Assembly (NCBI GenBank): GCA_963701385.1
Contig: CAVOZW010000013.1
Coordinates: forward strand, 38,651-102,650
Length of the DNA: 64,000 bases
DNA from: B30-G6 sp963701385
GTDB taxonomy: Bacteria; Desulfobacterota; Desulfobacteria; Desulfobacterales; B30-G6
Reading direction: 5' to 3'
Shown here: one piece after another, positions 26,160-35,257 of the stretch
How positions within the stretch are numbered: the first letter of the stretch is position 1
Layout: each line of letters starts with the position of its first letter
Notes under the pieces: model-generated
Database searches by the model: none
What the model was told of the DNA's origin: nothing
The model's input: the letters and a program-made list of their open reading frames with translations, nothing else
Program-made: the position numbers and the translations under genes

Positions 26160-26213
26160 GTAAGGGAAGCTGTCAGGCCTGTTTTTGGCACTTAGTGCCG
26201 TCTGCGACTTCAA

Positions 26214-26489
26214 TTATCGTATGGATCTTTCAAGTTTGATGGTCACAAGATTATGAATGTCAGGACATTGCAGACTGATCGTATCTCCCTTCCACCATGG
26301 CAAGGAACCGCCAAATTGAAAGGTTTGGAGGCTCGGGAAAATATCATGATAAAACCACCCACAAAGCCCGGCTGGGTTATGACAGCTGATTTCAAAGACG
26401 TCTCCTATCTTGTGACCGGCACCGCATGTTCCTTCCGAGCCTGTAATCGTAGCAACAATCTTGTAACCAATCTCTTGTTCCTTCCCCAT
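26214..26489 (-). CDS. TIGR04076 family protein
   Basis: From the ATG at 26489 (AAGGGGG upstream) the protein has 91 residues. It contains the family pattern YKIVATITGSEGTCGAGHKIGDVFEISCHNPAGLCGWFYHDIFP followed by FGGSLPWWKGDTISLQCPD. The four cysteines could bind metal. The family is common in anaerobes and its function is unknown. It stands alone between the exonuclease III and leuB genes. Confidence 0.8.
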   Translation of the reverse strand: MGKEQEIGYKIVATITGSEGTCGAGHKIGDVFEISCHNPAGLCGWFYHDIFPSLQTFQFGGSLPWWKGDTISLQCPDIHNLVTIKLERSIR

Positions 26490-26751
26490 TTTGTCATCCC
26501 CCTTTCCTTGACGCATGCCTCCGATATTGACCCCTTTCATAAGCCACCACCTCAGCCGGTAGTTGCTCTTTTTACGGTGAAGCGAAACCTAGCCCCGCAG
26601 TATCAGCCGTCTTCAAATTCTCGTGTTCGATAAAGAGATGAATGGCAGATTCACCGGGGAGCCGCTTATTTTGATCATCGTGGCTGTAGCGTCCACTTCG
26701 TTGTACTATCGAATCCGAACAGATCGACAAGCAGACAGATTGAGCGTGTGA

Positions 26752-27834
26752 CTAGATTACGCGAATACGTTCTATAACGGCGTCACCCATTTCGGAGGTG
26801 TTGACGATTGTTGAAGAGCCACTTGCAATATCCCGGGTACGAATATCATCTGCAAGGACGGCATAAACAGCCTTTTCGACTGCACTGGCCGCCCTGTTAT
26901 GATTGAAGCTATATCGCAGCATCATAGCGGCAGACAGAATCTGGGCAATTGGATTGGCAATATTTTTACCGGCAATGTCGGGTGCCGTGCCACCCGCAGG
27001 TTCGTACAGACCGAAACCGGTTTCGTTCAGGCTTGCCGAGGCCAAAAGTCCTATGGATCCGGTAAGCATGGCACACTCATCTGAAAGAATATCCCCGAAC
27101 ATATTTCCACAGAGCATTACATCGAACTGATGAGGGTTCTGAATTAACTGCATGGTCGCATTGTCGACGTAAATATGATTTAAAACGACCTCAGGAAATT
27201 CGTGACCGATTTCGGTGACGATTTCCCGCCACATAACCATCGTGGTCAAGACGTTGGCCTTGTCCACGGAGGTAACTTTTTTACGTCGTTTCATGGCATA
27301 GTGAAAGGCCATTCGGGCGATACGTTCGATTTCACGACGGGTGTAGACCATCGTGTCGAAAGCCTTCTCATCCGCTCCTGTTCCTTCCCGTCCTTTGGGC
27401 TGGCCAAAATAAATACCGCCTGTCAGCTCTCGGACACACAGAATGTCGAAGCCGTTCTTTACAATATCTGGCCGAAGAGGACTGTTGCCGGCTAAAGACG
27501 GAATCATCCATGCGGGTCGGAGATTGCAGAAGAGTTTGAAGTGTTTTCTAAGCGGAAGTAGGGCGGCACGTTCGGGTTGCTTTTCCGGGGCAAGGGTTTC
27601 CCATTTTGGGCCGCCCACAGAACCGAACAGTATGGCATCGGCATTTTCGCAGATGGCAATGGTCTCCTTGGTAAGGGCCTCTCCGTGTTTGTCGATGGAA
27701 ATGCCACCGACGTCGGTATAATGATACCGCAAGACAATGTCAAATTGCTTCTGAATGGCGTCCAAAACGTTGATCGCTTGTGCCATGACTTCGGGTCCGA
27801 TGCCGTCGCCGGGCAGGATGGCTATGGTATGCAT
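26752..27834 (-). CDS. leuB: 3-isopropylmalate dehydrogenase
   Basis: The 360-residue enzyme of leucine synthesis oxidises 3-isopropylmalate with NAD+. It begins MHTIAILPGDGIGPEVMAQA. The substrate-binding arginines are in LRKHFKLFCNLRPAW and VRELTGGIYFGQPKGREG. The catalytic Tyr and Lys are in FDTMVYTRREIERI and VTSVDKANVL. The metal-binding aspartates are in FGDILSDECAMLTGSIG, and the NAD loop is YEPAGGTAPDIAGKNIANP. Other leu genes are not in the window, so it is separated from leuCD here. Confidence 0.96.
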   Translation of the reverse strand: MHTIAILPGDGIGPEVMAQAINVLDAIQKQFDIVLRYHYTDVGGISIDKHGEALTKETIAICENADAILFGSVGGPKWETLAPEKQPERAALLPLRKHFKLFCNLRPAWMIPSLAGNSPLRPDIVKNGFDILCVRELTGGIYFGQPKGREGTGADEKAFDTMVYTRREIERIARMAFHYAMKRRKKVTSVDKANVLTTMVMWREIVTEIGHEFPEVVLNHIYVDNATMQLIQNPHQFDVMLCGNMFGDILSDECAMLTGSIGLLASASLNETGFGLYEPAGGTAPDIAGKNIANPIAQILSAAMMLRYSFNHNRAASAVEKAVYAVLADDIRTRDIASGSSTIVNTSEMGDAVIERIRVI

Positions 27835-27925
27835 ATATTTTGCCTCAAATTGGTATTATCGAATGCATGGCTTTTACGGTTCGAGAATGCGCACTTGCGT
27901 ATCCTTTATCCGCGCTATTAAAAAG

Positions 27926-29488
27926 TCAATAGAAAATGGCCGCCTTGGTCATGCTGACGATTTTACCACCCTCCAGGGTTAGAACATGGGTTATGCAGGG
28001 AATGATCTCTGCCTGGTGATGCGTTACATAGATTAAATTGGTGTCTGTACGGTCACCGATAAAATCAAGTAGGCGCATTACCTGTTTCCGATTCGCAATG
28101 TCCAGACCGTCACAAGGCTCGTCCAACATCAGCAAAAGAGGTGATTTGACCATGGCGCGGGCGATTAAAACCAGTTGGCATTGACCATGAGAGAGTTGTC
28201 CGAATTTTTGATCGGCCAAGGAAGCAATACCCAGGGTTTCTATCCATTCGGAAGCCTTGTCCTTTTGTTCATTGCTGCACAAGCGATAAAGACCGATGGA
28301 ATCGAAAAACCCCGAGCAGACGATGTTGAATGCGCTCAGATGTCGGGGATGAAGGGCCTGAAGCTCCGATGAAATAAACCCGATATTTTCTTTTATATCC
28401 CAGACATTCTCTCCGGATCCCTTTTTTCTGCCGAAAAGATAGATGTCGTTGGCATAGGCCTGTTGATTTTCACCGAGAACCAATTTCAGCAGGGTTGTTT
28501 TTCCAGACCCATTCGGGCCCAGGATCATCCAGTTGTTCCCTTGTCTTACAGTCCAGTTTATTTTATCAAGAACGGTCACGCCCCTATATTGAACGGTGGT
28601 GTTGTTCATTTTGATTAAAACATTTCCTGGTGCTTTTCCATTTTTTGAATAGCCATCAGGCCTTTTCTGCGCCAGGGTGTTGGAGGAAAAAAAGAGACGC
28701 TCCGGATCTGATGGGACACTGCTTTCTGACCGGTACAAGTCATCCAGAATTTCTTTGGTTAAAACCTCATTTCGTTTACCATGTCGATAGACACGACCGT
28801 TTTTCAGCAGCAACACATGGGAAATATTCGACATTATTTCTTCAAATCTATGGGTAACCAACACCACTTGAATATGATTGTGGATTAATCTTTCAAGCAT
28901 TGCCTTCAAGGATTGGCGCGAGGCATGGTCTAGCCCATCATAGGGTTCATCCAGTATCAGCAGGCGCGGTTTTTTTAACAACGCCCGGGCAACGAGTGTT
29001 TTCGCCATTTCCCCGGATGAAATCGAGAGGATATTTCGGCCTAAAATTGATTCAATTCGCAATTTTTTCGCCACATCGCCCAGACGATGACCGTAATTCG
29101 TGTTGCCGGGCTCATGGCGGTATGCCCTGCCCAGGATGATATCTTCGACCGTTGTCACCTCATCGATATTGCCGCTGAAATCGCGTGAGTCCAGCTGCAG
29201 TTTTTCCTTTTCCATGATGCCTCGCTGTTGCCCGGGCGAGACGTATCCGATGGAAGCGTAAACTGGCACGGAATTCTCAGTGCCGTTGTGGTGTGTAATA
29301 CTTCCTTCCACCACGGGGACGCCTCCAAACAGCGCTTTGGCCAGGGTCGTTTTCCCGGCGCCGTTGGGACCTAATATGGCCCAGCTTTCGGCACTGTTTA
29401 TCTGCCAGGATGTGTTCCGAAGATATACCTTATCCCGCAATCTTACGGAGATGGCATTCAATGTTATAAAGGGTTCTTTTTTCATCAT
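27926..29488 (-). CDS. tandem ABC ATPase, ModF-like
   Basis: This 520-residue protein carries two complete ABC modules. The first has Walker A GPNGAGKTTLAKALFGG, signature ISSGEMAKTLVARALL and Walker B RLLILDEPYDGLDH. The second has Walker A GPNGSGKTTLLKLVLG, signature LSHGQCQLVLIARAMV and Walker B LLMLDEPCDGLDI. This layout is ModF (PhrA-like), whose role in E. coli is unclear. It lies 60 bases downstream of the iron-type permease gene on the same strand, so it may be co-transcribed. No membrane domain is present. Confidence 0.85.
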   Translation of the reverse strand: MMKKEPFITLNAISVRLRDKVYLRNTSWQINSAESWAILGPNGAGKTTLAKALFGGVPVVEGSITHHNGTENSVPVYASIGYVSPGQQRGIMEKEKLQLDSRDFSGNIDEVTTVEDIILGRAYRHEPGNTNYGHRLGDVAKKLRIESILGRNILSISSGEMAKTLVARALLKKPRLLILDEPYDGLDHASRQSLKAMLERLIHNHIQVVLVTHRFEEIMSNISHVLLLKNGRVYRHGKRNEVLTKEILDDLYRSESSVPSDPERLFFSSNTLAQKRPDGYSKNGKAPGNVLIKMNNTTVQYRGVTVLDKINWTVRQGNNWMILGPNGSGKTTLLKLVLGENQQAYANDIYLFGRKKGSGENVWDIKENIGFISSELQALHPRHLSAFNIVCSGFFDSIGLYRLCSNEQKDKASEWIETLGIASLADQKFGQLSHGQCQLVLIARAMVKSPLLLMLDEPCDGLDIANRKQVMRLLDFIGDRTDTNLIYVTHHQAEIIPCITHVLTLEGGKIVSMTKAAIFY

Positions 29489-29548
29489 ATGCGAATGATG
29501 CTATAGTTCTGCCACCGTTCTGTCTCCCATGTCCAGCGATGGGGTCGA

Positions 29549-31252
29549 TTATAGTGTATTTCTCGCTAGCCCGCTCTCTTCTACCGGTTTGAATTTCACG
29601 CCTACGAGCGTCGCCAGGAGCACCAGGGCAGTCGAGATGAATATCATCATGATACCCAGGGCGGACAGCTGGCCCCACAAGCCGTCCTCGGCAAAACGGA
29701 AAATCTGGACGGCAAGTACTTCGGTTCCCGGTCGTGAGAGGACGACCGAAAGGGTCAGTTCCCGAACGAACATGGTGGCCATGAGTATCCATCCGGAGAC
29801 GATGCCGGGAATGAGCAAGGGGATGACGATGCGGCGCATGGTCGTGAAGGGGCCCGCGCCGCAGACCTGCGATGACTCCTCTAAATGGCTGTGCACCTGG
29901 ATGAAGGCACTGGCAAGGGGACGGACGCCGTAGGGTAGGTAGGTAGCGATATAGCCGATGAGCAGGGCCCAGATGGTTGCGTACAGAGGTGTGCGCACAA
30001 AGAACCACATGAATCCCACACCGATGACGATCCCCGGAAAGGAAAAGGACAAAAAGGAGAGCGACTCGAGAATGCCCGAGGCATATGAGCGGATCTTTAC
30101 GATGGCGTAGGCCACGAAGATGGACAGGATTACCCCGATGGACGCACCCACAATTCCTAAGAACACGCTGTTTTTGAGAGACAACAGCGAAATGGGGTCA
30201 TTGATCACTTCAATCCAATGCCGCCAGCTCATCATGGAAAAGGCCTTGGCACTGGGGATCATGGAATAGGGCACCAAGGACGTGTAAAACAGCACCAGCA
30301 CTGGCAAGACAATCAGGACCATGGACAGGACACCCACGATACCGAACATGGGATACTTGGCCCCCTTGAGTTCGATGACACTGGGCCGGTATCCACGGCT
30401 GGAGATGGTGACGTACTTTTCACCTTCCGCGGTCAGGTAGCGGTAGATGTATATCAATGTTATGGAGGTAGCCAGCACACTCATGCCGATGGCGGCTGCC
30501 TTGCCGAAGTCCGCTGCAAATCCGGTGGCGATGGACTGGTATATGTGGGTGGCCAGGACGTAGATCCTTCCGGGCATGCCGATAACCGATGGCACGGCAA
30601 AGGAGGCCAGGCTGCGAACCAGTGAAAGGATGAAGGCAGCCAGAATCGCGGGTCTCAGCACGGGCAATGTCACACGAAACAGCGTGCGCAACGTGCTGCC
30701 CCCACAAACCTTGGAAGACTCCTCCAGGGCGATGTCAAAGGAAGCCATGGCCGGGGCCAGGATGAGATAGGCGATGGGAAGATCCAGGAGCCCCTCCACA
30801 AGAATCATCCCCGGCAGGGAATAAATATTGATTGCCAGATCCTGAAAGCCTGGGATTTCACGCAAGAACAGGTTGATCAACCCGTTGGATGGGTTCAACA
30901 AAAGCACCCAGCTGACGGAGAAGAGAATGTGCGGAATCATCATCGGGATGATGGAAATGATCCTGAAAATAAATTTGAATGGGATGTCTGTGCGGGTGTT
31001 CAGATAGGCCAACAGAAGCGCCAGGATGGTGGCCACCATGGAAGACCCAAGGACAAAAATGAGCGTATTGACGATGATCCCGGCCAGTTCCGGGTTGGTA
31101 TATCCCAGGATGTACTTGTCCAGGGTGAATTCACCAAAGGCCCCCAAGCCCGTGGAGAAGCTCCCGAAGACAAGCATGACGACGGGGCACACGGTCAGAA
31201 AACCGACAATGACGATCAGGCACGGTGTCAGGACCGATCGTTTTTTGCCCAT
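29549..31252 (-). CDS. fbpB: Fe(III)-type ABC transporter permease, fused double domain
   Basis: This 567-residue inner-membrane protein has about 12 membrane segments. It carries two transport-permease domains, each with an EAA-like loop: LEESSKVCGGSTLRTLFRVTLPVLRP in the N-terminal half and LEESSQVCGAGPFTTMRRIVIPLL in the C-terminal half. The fused arrangement is typical of FbpB/AfuB/SfuB iron transporters. It follows the ATPase gene after 15 bases and precedes the ModF-like gene. It is expected to carry ferric iron or a similar substrate delivered by the binding protein at 32508-33500. Confidence 0.85.
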   Translation of the reverse strand: MGKKRSVLTPCLIVIVGFLTVCPVVMLVFGSFSTGLGAFGEFTLDKYILGYTNPELAGIIVNTLIFVLGSSMVATILALLLAYLNTRTDIPFKFIFRIISIIPMMIPHILFSVSWVLLLNPSNGLINLFLREIPGFQDLAINIYSLPGMILVEGLLDLPIAYLILAPAMASFDIALEESSKVCGGSTLRTLFRVTLPVLRPAILAAFILSLVRSLASFAVPSVIGMPGRIYVLATHIYQSIATGFAADFGKAAAIGMSVLATSITLIYIYRYLTAEGEKYVTISSRGYRPSVIELKGAKYPMFGIVGVLSMVLIVLPVLVLFYTSLVPYSMIPSAKAFSMMSWRHWIEVINDPISLLSLKNSVFLGIVGASIGVILSIFVAYAIVKIRSYASGILESLSFLSFSFPGIVIGVGFMWFFVRTPLYATIWALLIGYIATYLPYGVRPLASAFIQVHSHLEESSQVCGAGPFTTMRRIVIPLLIPGIVSGWILMATMFVRELTLSVVLSRPGTEVLAVQIFRFAEDGLWGQLSALGIMMIFISTALVLLATLVGVKFKPVEESGLARNTL

Positions 31253-31267
31253 GGTTCTTTTCCTTTC

Positions 31268-32356
31268 CTACATCGAGACCAGCAGGCAATGATCCGGATC
31301 GACAGTGAAGTTGGCCCTGTCCCCCACCTCGATGTCAGAGTCCGGCTCGGTCTTGATGAAGAGACGCGATTCATGAATGGTGATTTCGCCTTCGAATGCT
31401 TCACCGATGAACACCAGCGAATCGATTTTTCCGTTGAAGACATTCTGTGCCTCACTTGCATCGCCTCGTTTCAGGCGGATAAATTCAGGGCGCAGACAGA
31501 GTGTCACTTTGTCGCCGATTTTCATGTCGGGCCGCTTGCGGCAGGCAATGCTGCCGATGGCACAATCCACAGTGGTGATTGATTTTTCCTGAGATGTCAC
31601 CGTGGCCTCCATGAGGTTGGTACGGCCGATGAAGTCGGCCACAAAGCGGTGTTTGGCGTCGAAATAGATATCCTTTGGCCTGCCCGTCTCGATAATCTGG
31701 CCTTTATTCATTACCGCAACGATATCAGAAAGAGACAAGGCTTCGATCCGGTCATGGGTCACATAGATGGCAGTGATTTGAAGCTCGGTCAGGAAGATAC
31801 GCAGGTCTTTCCGGGTTTCTTCCCTGAGTTTCGCGTCGAGGTTGGAGAGCGGCTCGTCAAAGAGAATGACCTTGGGTTCAGCCACCAGGGCACGTGCCAG
31901 GGCCACGCGCTGCTGCTGCCCCCCGGAAAGCTTGGTTGCGGGCCTATCCTCGAACCCCTCCATCTGTACGAAGCGCAAGGTCTTTTCGACCTTGCTGCGG
32001 ATGACGTCCTTGGGCATTTTTCGGGTCTGAAGCGGGTAGGCCACATTGTTGAAGACGTTCATGTGCGGCCAGATGGCGTAGGTTTGAAAGACCATGCCAA
32101 GACCCCGATTCTCCGTGGGAACGAAAATATTCTGCGCCGTAGACAACACCACCTCACCGCCAATCTCGATTTCCCCGCTGTCCGGAGCTTCCAGACCGAC
32201 GATACAGCGCAATAGGGTGGTCTTGCCGCATCCACTGGGACCGAGAAGGGTGAAAATCTGGTTGGCCGGGATAGAGATACTCACGTTGTCCAAGGCCTTG
32301 ATGGTTTTACCGCCGGAGTAATAATATTTACTGACATTCTTGATGATGATTTCCAT
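31268..32356 (-). CDS. fbpC: Fe(III)/spermidine-type ABC transporter ATPase with TOBE domain
   Basis: This 362-residue ATPase has Walker A LLGPSGCGKTTLLRCIVG (about residue 40), Q-loop MVFQTYAIWPHMNVFNNV, signature KLSGGQQQRVALARAL, Walker B KVILFDEPLSNLDAKLR and switch YVTHDRIEALSL. The C-terminal 110 residues form a TOBE-type regulatory domain. This is the FbpC/PotA subfamily. It lies between the binding-protein and permease genes, with a GC-rich hairpin in the 150-base gap in front. Confidence 0.9.
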   Translation of the reverse strand: MEIIIKNVSKYYYSGGKTIKALDNVSISIPANQIFTLLGPSGCGKTTLLRCIVGLEAPDSGEIEIGGEVVLSTAQNIFVPTENRGLGMVFQTYAIWPHMNVFNNVAYPLQTRKMPKDVIRSKVEKTLRFVQMEGFEDRPATKLSGGQQQRVALARALVAEPKVILFDEPLSNLDAKLREETRKDLRIFLTELQITAIYVTHDRIEALSLSDIVAVMNKGQIIETGRPKDIYFDAKHRFVADFIGRTNLMEATVTSQEKSITTVDCAIGSIACRKRPDMKIGDKVTLCLRPEFIRLKRGDASEAQNVFNGKIDSLVFIGEAFEGEITIHESRLFIKTEPDSDIEVGDRANFTVDPDHCLLVSM

Positions 32357-32438
32357 AAGCAGCTCGGTTCATTCGGGTCGGGCACCCGGGGGAAGGCACA
32401 AAACAGCAAGATCCATTTCCAGCTGCCTCCGGGGCCAA

Positions 32439-32475
32439 AAGCCGGCCCGATGACCCTCCTTCATCTGGCCGGCTT
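32439..32475 (-). terminator. intercistronic hairpin between fbpA-like and fbpC-like genes
   Basis: In minus-strand sense AAGCCGGCC pairs with GGCCGGCTT over a 19-base loop and is followed by TTGG. The weak U-tract suggests partial termination or an mRNA-stabilising 3' end, which would keep the binding protein in excess. Confidence 0.5.
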
Positions 32476-32507
32476 GGGGTGTTGTCTAAAGCCACCTAAG
32501 GCGGCTA

Positions 32508-33500
32508 TTATTCAAATATTTTTTTGAACATGGCGCCATACGTGCTGATTTCCGTGTCCGACATGGTGCGGATAGGAATGACGTTGGCCTTGTCCATCCC
32601 GTCGATGGGCGGGAATACGCCAGGGGCCAGAACATATTCACCGACATCCCTGGCCAGCATGCCCATGGCCTGTTGGGTCAGCCAGAAATCCATGAACAGC
32701 TTTGCGGCATTTGGATTCTTGGCACTGGCAGATATGGCCATGCCACGCGGCGTTCCCATGAGAGGCTGCTCCACTCTGGCCCAGTCAAGGGGGGCCGGAG
32801 ACTTGGTGATGATGTACTTAGGCATGGAGATCGCAATGGATTTTTCCCCGCTTTCAACGGGTGCAGGGGTCGGGCCAAAGGATCTGACGAACATGGGCTT
32901 GTTGGCTGCGAGACCCTTGAGAAACAGCATCCAGTCGCTCTCGGACGTGAAAACATTTTCTTTCAGTCCCACCAGCCATGAAATGGTGGTTGCATGGCTG
33001 CCCGGGTTGGCCATGACGATTTTATCCTTCCACTTGGGATCGGTCAGATCTTCATAGCGTCTGGGAACATCGGCAGGCTTGACAATCTCCTTGTTGTAGA
33101 TCAGACCAACATACTCGATGCCGAAAGCCTGGATGGCGTCGTCTTCGCGGGTCCAGGCAGGGTAGCCTGCGGCGGCAGGGGATGTGTAAGGAGCCAGAAC
33201 GCCCTGTTCCTTGAGCAACTGCATGACCGGTAACGGCGCCTGTAATACATCGGCCATTAACTTGCCAGCCTGGAACTCGGTCAGCACCGTGGGAAGAAAT
33301 TTGGAAGTTGAGATACGCGTGTATTTGCCGTTGAGACCGGTTTGGGCGTTGAACGCATCCATGATGGGCTGGATGGCCGTCATGTTGGCGTAAAAGGACA
33401 CCTGCCCTTCTGCTTTCGCCTTTTGGAGAAGGTCGGATTCTGCGGCAATCGCCGAGGGCGCCAGGATCAGAACCGACAATAAAATGAATAGTCTTTTCAT
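32508..33500 (-). CDS. fbpA: Fe(III)-type ABC transporter substrate-binding protein
   Basis: The start at 33500 has AAAGGAGG upstream and gives 330 residues with a clear signal peptide (MKRLFILLSVLILAPSAIAA). The mature part begins ESDLLQKAKAEGQVSFYANM and has the group 1 binding-protein fold with LMADVLQAPLPVMQLL, YVGLIYNKEIV, DLTDPKWKDKIVMANPGS and a MGTPRGMAISASAKNPNAAK segment. The classic iron-binding YY pair of FbpA is not obvious, so a phosphonate, thiamine-like or other substrate is possible. First gene of the operon. Confidence 0.85.
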   Translation of the reverse strand: MKRLFILLSVLILAPSAIAAESDLLQKAKAEGQVSFYANMTAIQPIMDAFNAQTGLNGKYTRISTSKFLPTVLTEFQAGKLMADVLQAPLPVMQLLKEQGVLAPYTSPAAAGYPAWTREDDAIQAFGIEYVGLIYNKEIVKPADVPRRYEDLTDPKWKDKIVMANPGSHATTISWLVGLKENVFTSESDWMLFLKGLAANKPMFVRSFGPTPAPVESGEKSIAISMPKYIITKSPAPLDWARVEQPLMGTPRGMAISASAKNPNAAKLFMDFWLTQQAMGMLARDVGEYVLAPGVFPPIDGMDKANVIPIRTMSDTEISTYGAMFKKIFE

Positions 33501-33972
33501 GGGTAAACCTCCTTTGAAATAGTGTTCCCCGTTGTTTGCGGGAAGGAAACGGTGATCCCATTCACGGGGTCGAAAACGTTTGCCACAGGGCGGGGCTAAA
33601 GGGGTAGGAAAATTTTTTTGACCCAAGATAGAGGGGTAAACCAGCCCAAAAACGGAAAGTTTTTTGCCCTGCAAGCGACACGGTCACGATTGATCTAATC
33701 GATACATCGATTCTATTGAAACCATTTCACAAGTCAAGCAGAAAACAGCTGCGCAAACAAACGCAGTACCAGCAAAGCGCTTGCTCTCAAGAGGGACATG
33801 ATCTTGGTGAACCGCAACAACCAGGGTATCTCCCGTGGCTTGACGCAGATCCCGTTTTATCGGGGCTGCGAGGTTCTTCAAATTATTTGTTTACGTTGTT
33901 GTAAAATTCCCCACTGCACGGCATACTGTTCAAAAAGGCCTATAACATTTCAAACGCAAGGAGGAACCGCTC
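33501..33972. other. intergenic region between divergent genes
   Basis: The 472 bases contain repeat copy 3 (33809-33883) and must hold the promoters of the iron-transporter operon (minus) and the NYN gene (plus). No Fur-box-like palindrome was recognised. Several spurious short frames are present. Confidence 0.35.
33809..33883. repeat. dispersed stem-loop repeat, copy 3
   Basis: It starts GAACCGCAACA and ends GGGGCTGCGAGGTTCTTCAA like copy 2, but its left half has drifted (CTCCCGTGGCTTGACGCAG). Pairing is weaker than in copy 2. Confidence 0.55.
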
Positions 33973-34800
33973 ATGACCAGTCAGGTCGAGATCAATAACA
34001 TGGCATTGTTCTGCGATTTCGAGAATGTCGCTCTGGGTGTGAGAGATGCCAAGTATGCAGAGTTCGACATCCAGAAGGTGCTCGAACGTCTGTTGCTCAA
34101 GGGCAGTATCGTGGTCAAGAAAGCATACTGCGACTGGGAGCGTTACAAGGAGTTCAAGGGGGTTATGCATGAGGCTGCCTTCGAGCTGATCGAAATTCCC
34201 CATGTGCGTCAGTCGGGTAAGAATTCCGCCGACATCCGCATGGTGGTGGATGCCCTGGATCTGTGCTACACCAAGAGTCACGTGGAGACCTTTGTGATTA
34301 TCAGTGGGGACTCGGATTTTTCCCCTTTGGTGAGCAAGCTGCGGGAAAACAACAAGCTGGTCATCGGCTGCGGCGTGAAAAATTCCTCTTCAGACCTGCT
34401 GGTAGCCAACTGCGACGAATTTATTTATTACGACGACCTGGTGCGAGAGGAAGAGACCAAAAAGAAAAAGAGCAAAAAAGCAGCCGCTAAACCGAGCCCG
34501 GGTAAGACGCCCAAAAAGGGGGTTCGTAAAATCGAGGAAGACAAAAAACAAAAGGCGGTCGACCTGATCGTGGAAACCATCGAGGCCTTGATCGCCGAGC
34601 GCGGTGAATCGGACAAAATCTGGGGTTCAATGGTCAAACAGGCTTTAAAGCGCCGAAAACCTGGTTTTACAGAATCCTATTACGGCTTCAGGACATTCAG
34701 TCAACTGCTGGAAGACGGAGAGCGACGGGGTCTGTTGGCACTGGAAAGGGACGAACGTTCGGGGGGTTATATCATCCATTTGCCGGGCCACGATGACTAA
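33973..34800 (+). CDS. NYN-domain ribonuclease-like protein with LOTUS-type C-terminus
   Basis: This is a 275-residue LabA/NYN family protein. The N-terminal PIN-like domain (residues about 8-150) shows MALFCDFENVALG (catalytic Asp), KNSADIRMVVDALDLCY and TFVIISGDSDFSPLVSKLRE, the acidic residues expected for a metal-dependent nuclease. A Lys-rich linker (about 160-190) follows. The last 80 residues (SMVKQALKRRKPGFTESYYG, then FRTFSQLLEDGERRGLLALE) look like an OST-HTH/LOTUS RNA-binding domain. It likely acts on RNA. YwbE follows 90 bases later. Confidence 0.88.
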   Translation: MTSQVEINNMALFCDFENVALGVRDAKYAEFDIQKVLERLLLKGSIVVKKAYCDWERYKEFKGVMHEAAFELIEIPHVRQSGKNSADIRMVVDALDLCYTKSHVETFVIISGDSDFSPLVSKLRENNKLVIGCGVKNSSSDLLVANCDEFIYYDDLVREEETKKKKSKKAAAKPSPGKTPKKGVRKIEEDKKQKAVDLIVETIEALIAERGESDKIWGSMVKQALKRRKPGFTESYYGFRTFSQLLEDGERRGLLALERDERSGGYIIHLPGHDD

Positions 34801-34890
34801 AAAAGTGTTCTTGGCGCTCGATATGGGATTGAGAAATAGCGACGTGATAGAGAAAGTAAATAAGCAAAGAACGTCCCTCAAGGATCAACA

Positions 34891-35100
34891 ATGAACGGCA
34901 GGAATCGATCGGAAATTCGCGTCGGTGTCCGCGTTCTGATTGTTCAGAAACAGGACCAGCGATCCGGAAAGATGACCCAAGGGATCGTGCAGGCTATTCT
35001 TACCAAGTCTCCCACCCATCCCCATGGCATCAAGGTTCGCCTGACAAGCGGCATTGTTGGCCGGGTAAAAGAGATCTTCACTGAAGAAAAAGTTCTCTGA
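34891..35100 (+). CDS. ywbE: YwbE family protein
   Basis: This 69-residue protein has the YwbE signature: RSEIRVGVRVLIVQKQDQRSG, TQGIVQAILTKSPTHPHGIKVRL and GIVGRVKEIF. It is a small beta-barrel-like KOW-type domain found in many bacteria and archaea, of unknown function. AAGGATCA is upstream of the ATG. It may be co-transcribed with the NYN gene. Confidence 0.88.
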   Translation: MNGRNRSEIRVGVRVLIVQKQDQRSGKMTQGIVQAILTKSPTHPHGIKVRLTSGIVGRVKEIFTEEKVL

Positions 35101-35257
35101 TTTGCGCGGAGTTTTTCGGTTCCCATGAGATTCGAATGGCTTTCGGGAACAGCGCTTTCATTACAGGTCATGAACTGGCGGGGGGCAGAACATTTTGGAG
35201 CCTATCCCCTTACGCCAACCGTATGGCCACCCTTCAGGCATCGTGACGACCGTTGCG

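Noticed and set aside
26187..26199. 13-base palindrome GGCACT T AGTGCC after exonuclease III
   Set aside because: It is too short and lacks a T-tract, so it was not called a terminator.
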